A stretch of 64,000 nucleotides of DNA from Trichobilharzia szidati (taxonomy: Eukaryota > Platyhelminthes > Trematoda > Strigeidida > Schistosomatidae). Position numbers and translations under genes: made by a program. How positions within the stretch are numbered: position 1 is the first letter of the stretch; every line of letters begins with the position of its first letter. The stretch spans positions 39,482,633 to 39,546,632 of the forward strand of contig OX235271.1 of the NCBI GenBank assembly GCA_944472155.2, given 5' to 3'. The notes beneath the pieces are model-generated. The model saw only the letters and a program-made list of their open reading frames with translations. It made no database searches and was not told the origin of the DNA. This document shows, one piece after another, positions 61,145 to 64,000 of this stretch.

Positions 61145-61389
61145 CTAGTCACACAAGTGAAACAAGAAAAGATTCATTAACTTGCTGTTATGGTATACAA
61201 TAAGAGCATTTGTTGTTTAAGACTACACTACATGAACATTAAGCAACATTCTACAATACTCACTAGTATTATCTTGTTTTTATTGTTATCCGTCTGCAAG
61301 AGAAGTTTTATTTCATTTTTATCACTTTTACGTCTGTTATTATCTTTGTCTTTGCAAGCTGCATGCTCTTGTTTGGAATTTTTTACTTT

Positions 61390-61565
61390 TTTATTTTATT
61401 ATAGCTGGACTCCACAAATATGGAATTTTCAGCACGTGATATCGAATTCAGCAGGCCAACCATTGATATCGGGTATGCATCGATCGGGGATTGATCCCCG
61501 GATCATGTGCATGGTCCGCGAGCGTTATAACCACTGCGTCACCGACGCACTAGTATTTTAAGTCG
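61390..61565 (-). repeat. SINE B head
   Basis: Complement reads GTGCGTCGGTGACGCAGTGG (A box), CCATGCACATGATCCGGGGA and TCAATCCCCGATCG (B box). Tail missing; interrupted by AT-rich sequence. Confidence 0.6.
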
Positions 61566-61739
61566 CTAGACAACGGGTTTCGGAAACCTAGTCTTCAGCA
61601 CATAGAGCACAGGGATGCATATCAGACGACAGACAGGCTTATTCAGGAACCTCACAAGACATTCAAATGATGTATGATATATCTCAAAGATCTGTATACA
61701 AGATCCCAGTGATGTGCTACAAATAAATTCTCTACACGT

Positions 61740-63060
61740 TAGCTCTAGATGTACTTATGAGCGGACCATGGGACATCAGTATGTGGCCAAGCTGGTATCA
61801 GTACTACACTGAGATCTACAACCGAAGCTACATTGCTTGAATGGATCTCCACTAAAAGTTGTTTATTTTCTGTTAAGTTAGAAGGCCACATAAGTGCAAG
61901 ACATAACAAGTCATAGAAGTGCTATCTTCTCGTCAACTTTGCCTGAGCAACCGTGATGCAATGAAGGATTTATTCTGCAATCAAACGAGCGACTTCAACC
62001 ATGTGAAGGCAACAAAAATCGTGGTACCAGCTGGAGACCTGAATGCACAAGTCGAGTTTTTAGTGTCACTGAGTCACTGAAGTGACTGGATCAAATATTG
62101 GGGGCCATCTTCCCAACTTACTGCAGTTTACAACCTATATCTAGTCAGTACTAACTTGAGGCACCTTCATGATCATTCTGTAAACCCAGCCTCACTCATG
62201 ATCACATTCACATAGACCATAATGTCATCAGCCAACGATGACGTGGGTTTATTCATACACAACTGGCACTCCTTTTGAAGCATTTACCTGGATTCTCATA
62301 ATGTTGTAATATGTGCTAGGTTTCTTTCGCGCTTTTTAATCATCACTCCAAACAAATGCACGTTATTTGGTTGCAACTACTACTGCAGTTAAACACTGGA
62401 CCAACTTAGATTCAAGGAAACCTGTTCACCCTTCAGGATATATAGATGAACACTGACTGAATTTACAAATCACTAAAGATGGTAAGTAAAAGGGCGTATG
62501 GTCAGGAGGCGACTCCGTGAAGAACATCATACTTACATGGTTTCCTTGAAACCCCCTGAAGACCATTGATCCCTTCTAACTTACAGTAAATACAGTAACC
62601 TATGCAAGCCTCCTACACAAGGTAAAACAAGGTTTACGTTGGGCCTAGTGATCAGAACATGCATATGGTGTGGACTGTTATCTAAAATTGTATGTTAGAG
62701 ACTGGTATCACTGAGAAATTTCTGAAATCCCCATAAAACATCACATCAAACAGAGTGAAGGAATACAATCACGTATCAACACCTGTGGACCAGAAATATC
62801 ATCAGAGAAAAACTAATGAACTTTGAAAATGTCACCTTACTGTGCGATAACACACAAGCTGCTAAAACCTCAATTAGCCAGCTGACTACCAGTCTCAATA
62901 AGTGTGACGTCTGTTAAGTACTGTTACGAGAGTCTTCAACCGAACTAACCCATGCGGATGAACTGCCTGAAGTAGTCTAAAAAGTTAGTGGATTTAGTTT
63001 TTGTGTTAGCGTTAGAACAGGTAGGATAGATGAAGTTTACAAGTGTACAGCAAAAGTCAC
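61740..63060 (+). mobile_element. family A endonuclease-to-RT region, decayed
   Basis: One decayed plus frame near 61985-62120 reads ATKIVVPAGDLNAQVE, the GDxNAQ motif of the endonuclease domain. It continues VSTNLRHLHDHSVNPASLMI and ICARFLSRFL, the expected EN C-terminal order. Stops and frameshifts throughout. Confidence 0.55.
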
Positions 63061-63069
63061 AGAGGCATA

Positions 63070-63730
63070 AGCCAATCTATATCGCCTATCAAGCAGTCAT
63101 AGTGTTAGACTGGTTGTCGAATTTACGGTTTACAACTCCTCTATGTACACTTTCTACCTATTAAATTTGGTGTCCCTCAGATGAGGGTATGTGACAAGTC
63201 TGTGCACTCAATCATCGCTTTCCACATAGAACTATTTACATCCACTCGTATTGAAGTGTAAGTCATTCTGAAATAGGACAGTATTTATTTGGATAGCTTT
63301 TCGATAAGTGCTGCCATAGTGTGGCTTCAATATGTGTTACAGTTCTCATGGTAATATTTCCATAACTCATTGTTCACTTACTCTGTAAGCGGTTGAAAAA
63401 AGTAAAACCATGATATGATGCCACGATATAAAGGATGATTGTTTCGCGATAGCACCAGTCGCTGCATCAGGACTCAGTGGACGGCATTCCATCGATCATG
63501 CAACTTAGTGGCTAGAGTCCTTATTAGATACGGCCCTGAAATGTAATCAATATCGGACATGCTATTGCAAATTCCTTTTCCTATCTACTTCAAAGAGTAA
63601 TATGAAGTAGACAAACCTCTTTTTAGTGTTTCTGGTTAATGTGTTCACATTTTACACTTTCTTATGCATTCCATCTGGATTCTTTGTGTGGCGAATTTTG
63701 TCTTGAATAAAATTATTGGTTTTGTAGAGA
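63070..63730. other. possibly intronic, nothing recognised
   Basis: No further N-terminal VIRMA exon could be found upstream of 61144 within the window. No repeat was recognised here. Confidence 0.3.
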
Positions 63731-63734
63731 TTTT

Positions 63735-63975
63735 GTTTGATTGGTTGGAGGATTTCATCATGATCTGACATCAGTTAGAGAATCATTGGAAAACCTGGGA
63801 GTACTGAACAGCTGTTTCGTCCTAGTTTGGGACTCTTTGAACTCTTCGAACCCCCGGTGGGTGCGTACTATTGAAGAGTCCCGAACTAGGACGAAACAGC
63901 TGCTCAGTACACCCAGGTTTTCCAATGGTTCTCTAACAGATGCCAGCTCATGATGAAATCCTCCAACCAATTGAA
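63735..63975. repeat. SINE H palindrome
   Basis: Minus copy 63737-63838 and plus copy 63874-63974 are inverted repeats with a 35-bp spacer carrying TTCGAACCCCCGGTGGGTGCG (B-box-like). Both include the core GAAGAGTCCCGAACTAGGAC-GAAACAGCTG or its complement. Because both strands are similar, mirror-image ORFs appear on each strand and are not genes. Confidence 0.75.
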
Positions 63976-64000
63976 TAAAAGTAGCTTAATGAAGATTAAG

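Noticed and set aside
63741..63970. Two mirror-image 70-codon ORFs on opposite strands
   Set aside because: Explained by the SINE H palindrome.
1..64000. CRISPR array, operon or bacterial gene cluster
   Set aside because: No regularly spaced repeats with unique spacers, no RBS/operon layout; spliced gene and eukaryotic retroelements instead.
61144..64000. N-terminal Vir-domain exons
   Set aside because: No splice-flanked segment resembling the VIRMA N-terminus could be found on the minus strand, so the 5' end is taken to be outside.

Overview
The window looks like nuclear DNA of a blood fluke (Schistosoma or a close relative such as Trichobilharzia). It is AT-rich, with one very long gene cut into small exons. 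Its introns are packed with RTE-like and CR1-like non-LTR elements, Penelope-like elements (PLEs) with GIY-YIG endonuclease ends, tRNA-derived SINEs, and sequences resembling the schistosome Sm-alpha hammerhead-ribozyme SINE. This assignment comes from sequence recognition alone; no search was run.

The only host gene I can support lies on the minus strand and runs through almost the whole window. It encodes the VIRMA/Virilizer (KIAA1429) scaffold of the m6A mRNA methyltransferase complex. I reconstructed 24 coding exons between 61144 (upstream) and 304 (downstream), about 1,914 codons. All have AG/GT boundaries. Intron phases match at every junction, except that one exon (7855-8279) needs a frame change inside a CAG/GCT-rich tract. 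The hallmark segments LMLKE, LLPLPLP and NTSRPPSLHVDDF are in the right order. The N-terminal Vir domain exons lie beyond 64000, and the end of the RG-rich C-terminus lies before position 1.

Layout by intron: 
- 353-4317 and 4526-7854 hold SINEs and two Penelope-type fold-backs with hammerhead-like cores. 
- 8280-13600 holds pieces of non-LTR family A (EN, RT, LGHVLRM tail), a PLE end and an RTE/SR2-like piece. 
- 13849-24142 holds family A pieces, including the endonuclease at 18400-19425. 
- 24350-32619 holds PLE tails, CR1-like tails, a CR1-like fragment touching a splice donor, and an RTE/SR2-like RT with a FADD box. 
- 33162-44184 holds an N/D-expanded PLE, a near-full-length CR1-like element and a PLE with YVDD RT and GIY-YIG regions open apart from one frameshift. 
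- 44568-60926 holds SINEs, family A copies, a perfect 103-bp inverted repeat, an inverted pair of Sm-alpha-like hammerheads and a candidate solo LTR. 
- 61145-64000 holds a decayed family A endonuclease region and a SINE palindrome.

The most interesting theme is the co-occurrence of three classes of hammerhead-ribozyme-like motif in one gene's introns: Sm-alpha type, a tRNA-derived SINE with a CUGAUGA...GAAAC core, and PLE terminal repeats with a covarying stem II. Several sit in head-to-head fold-back pairs.
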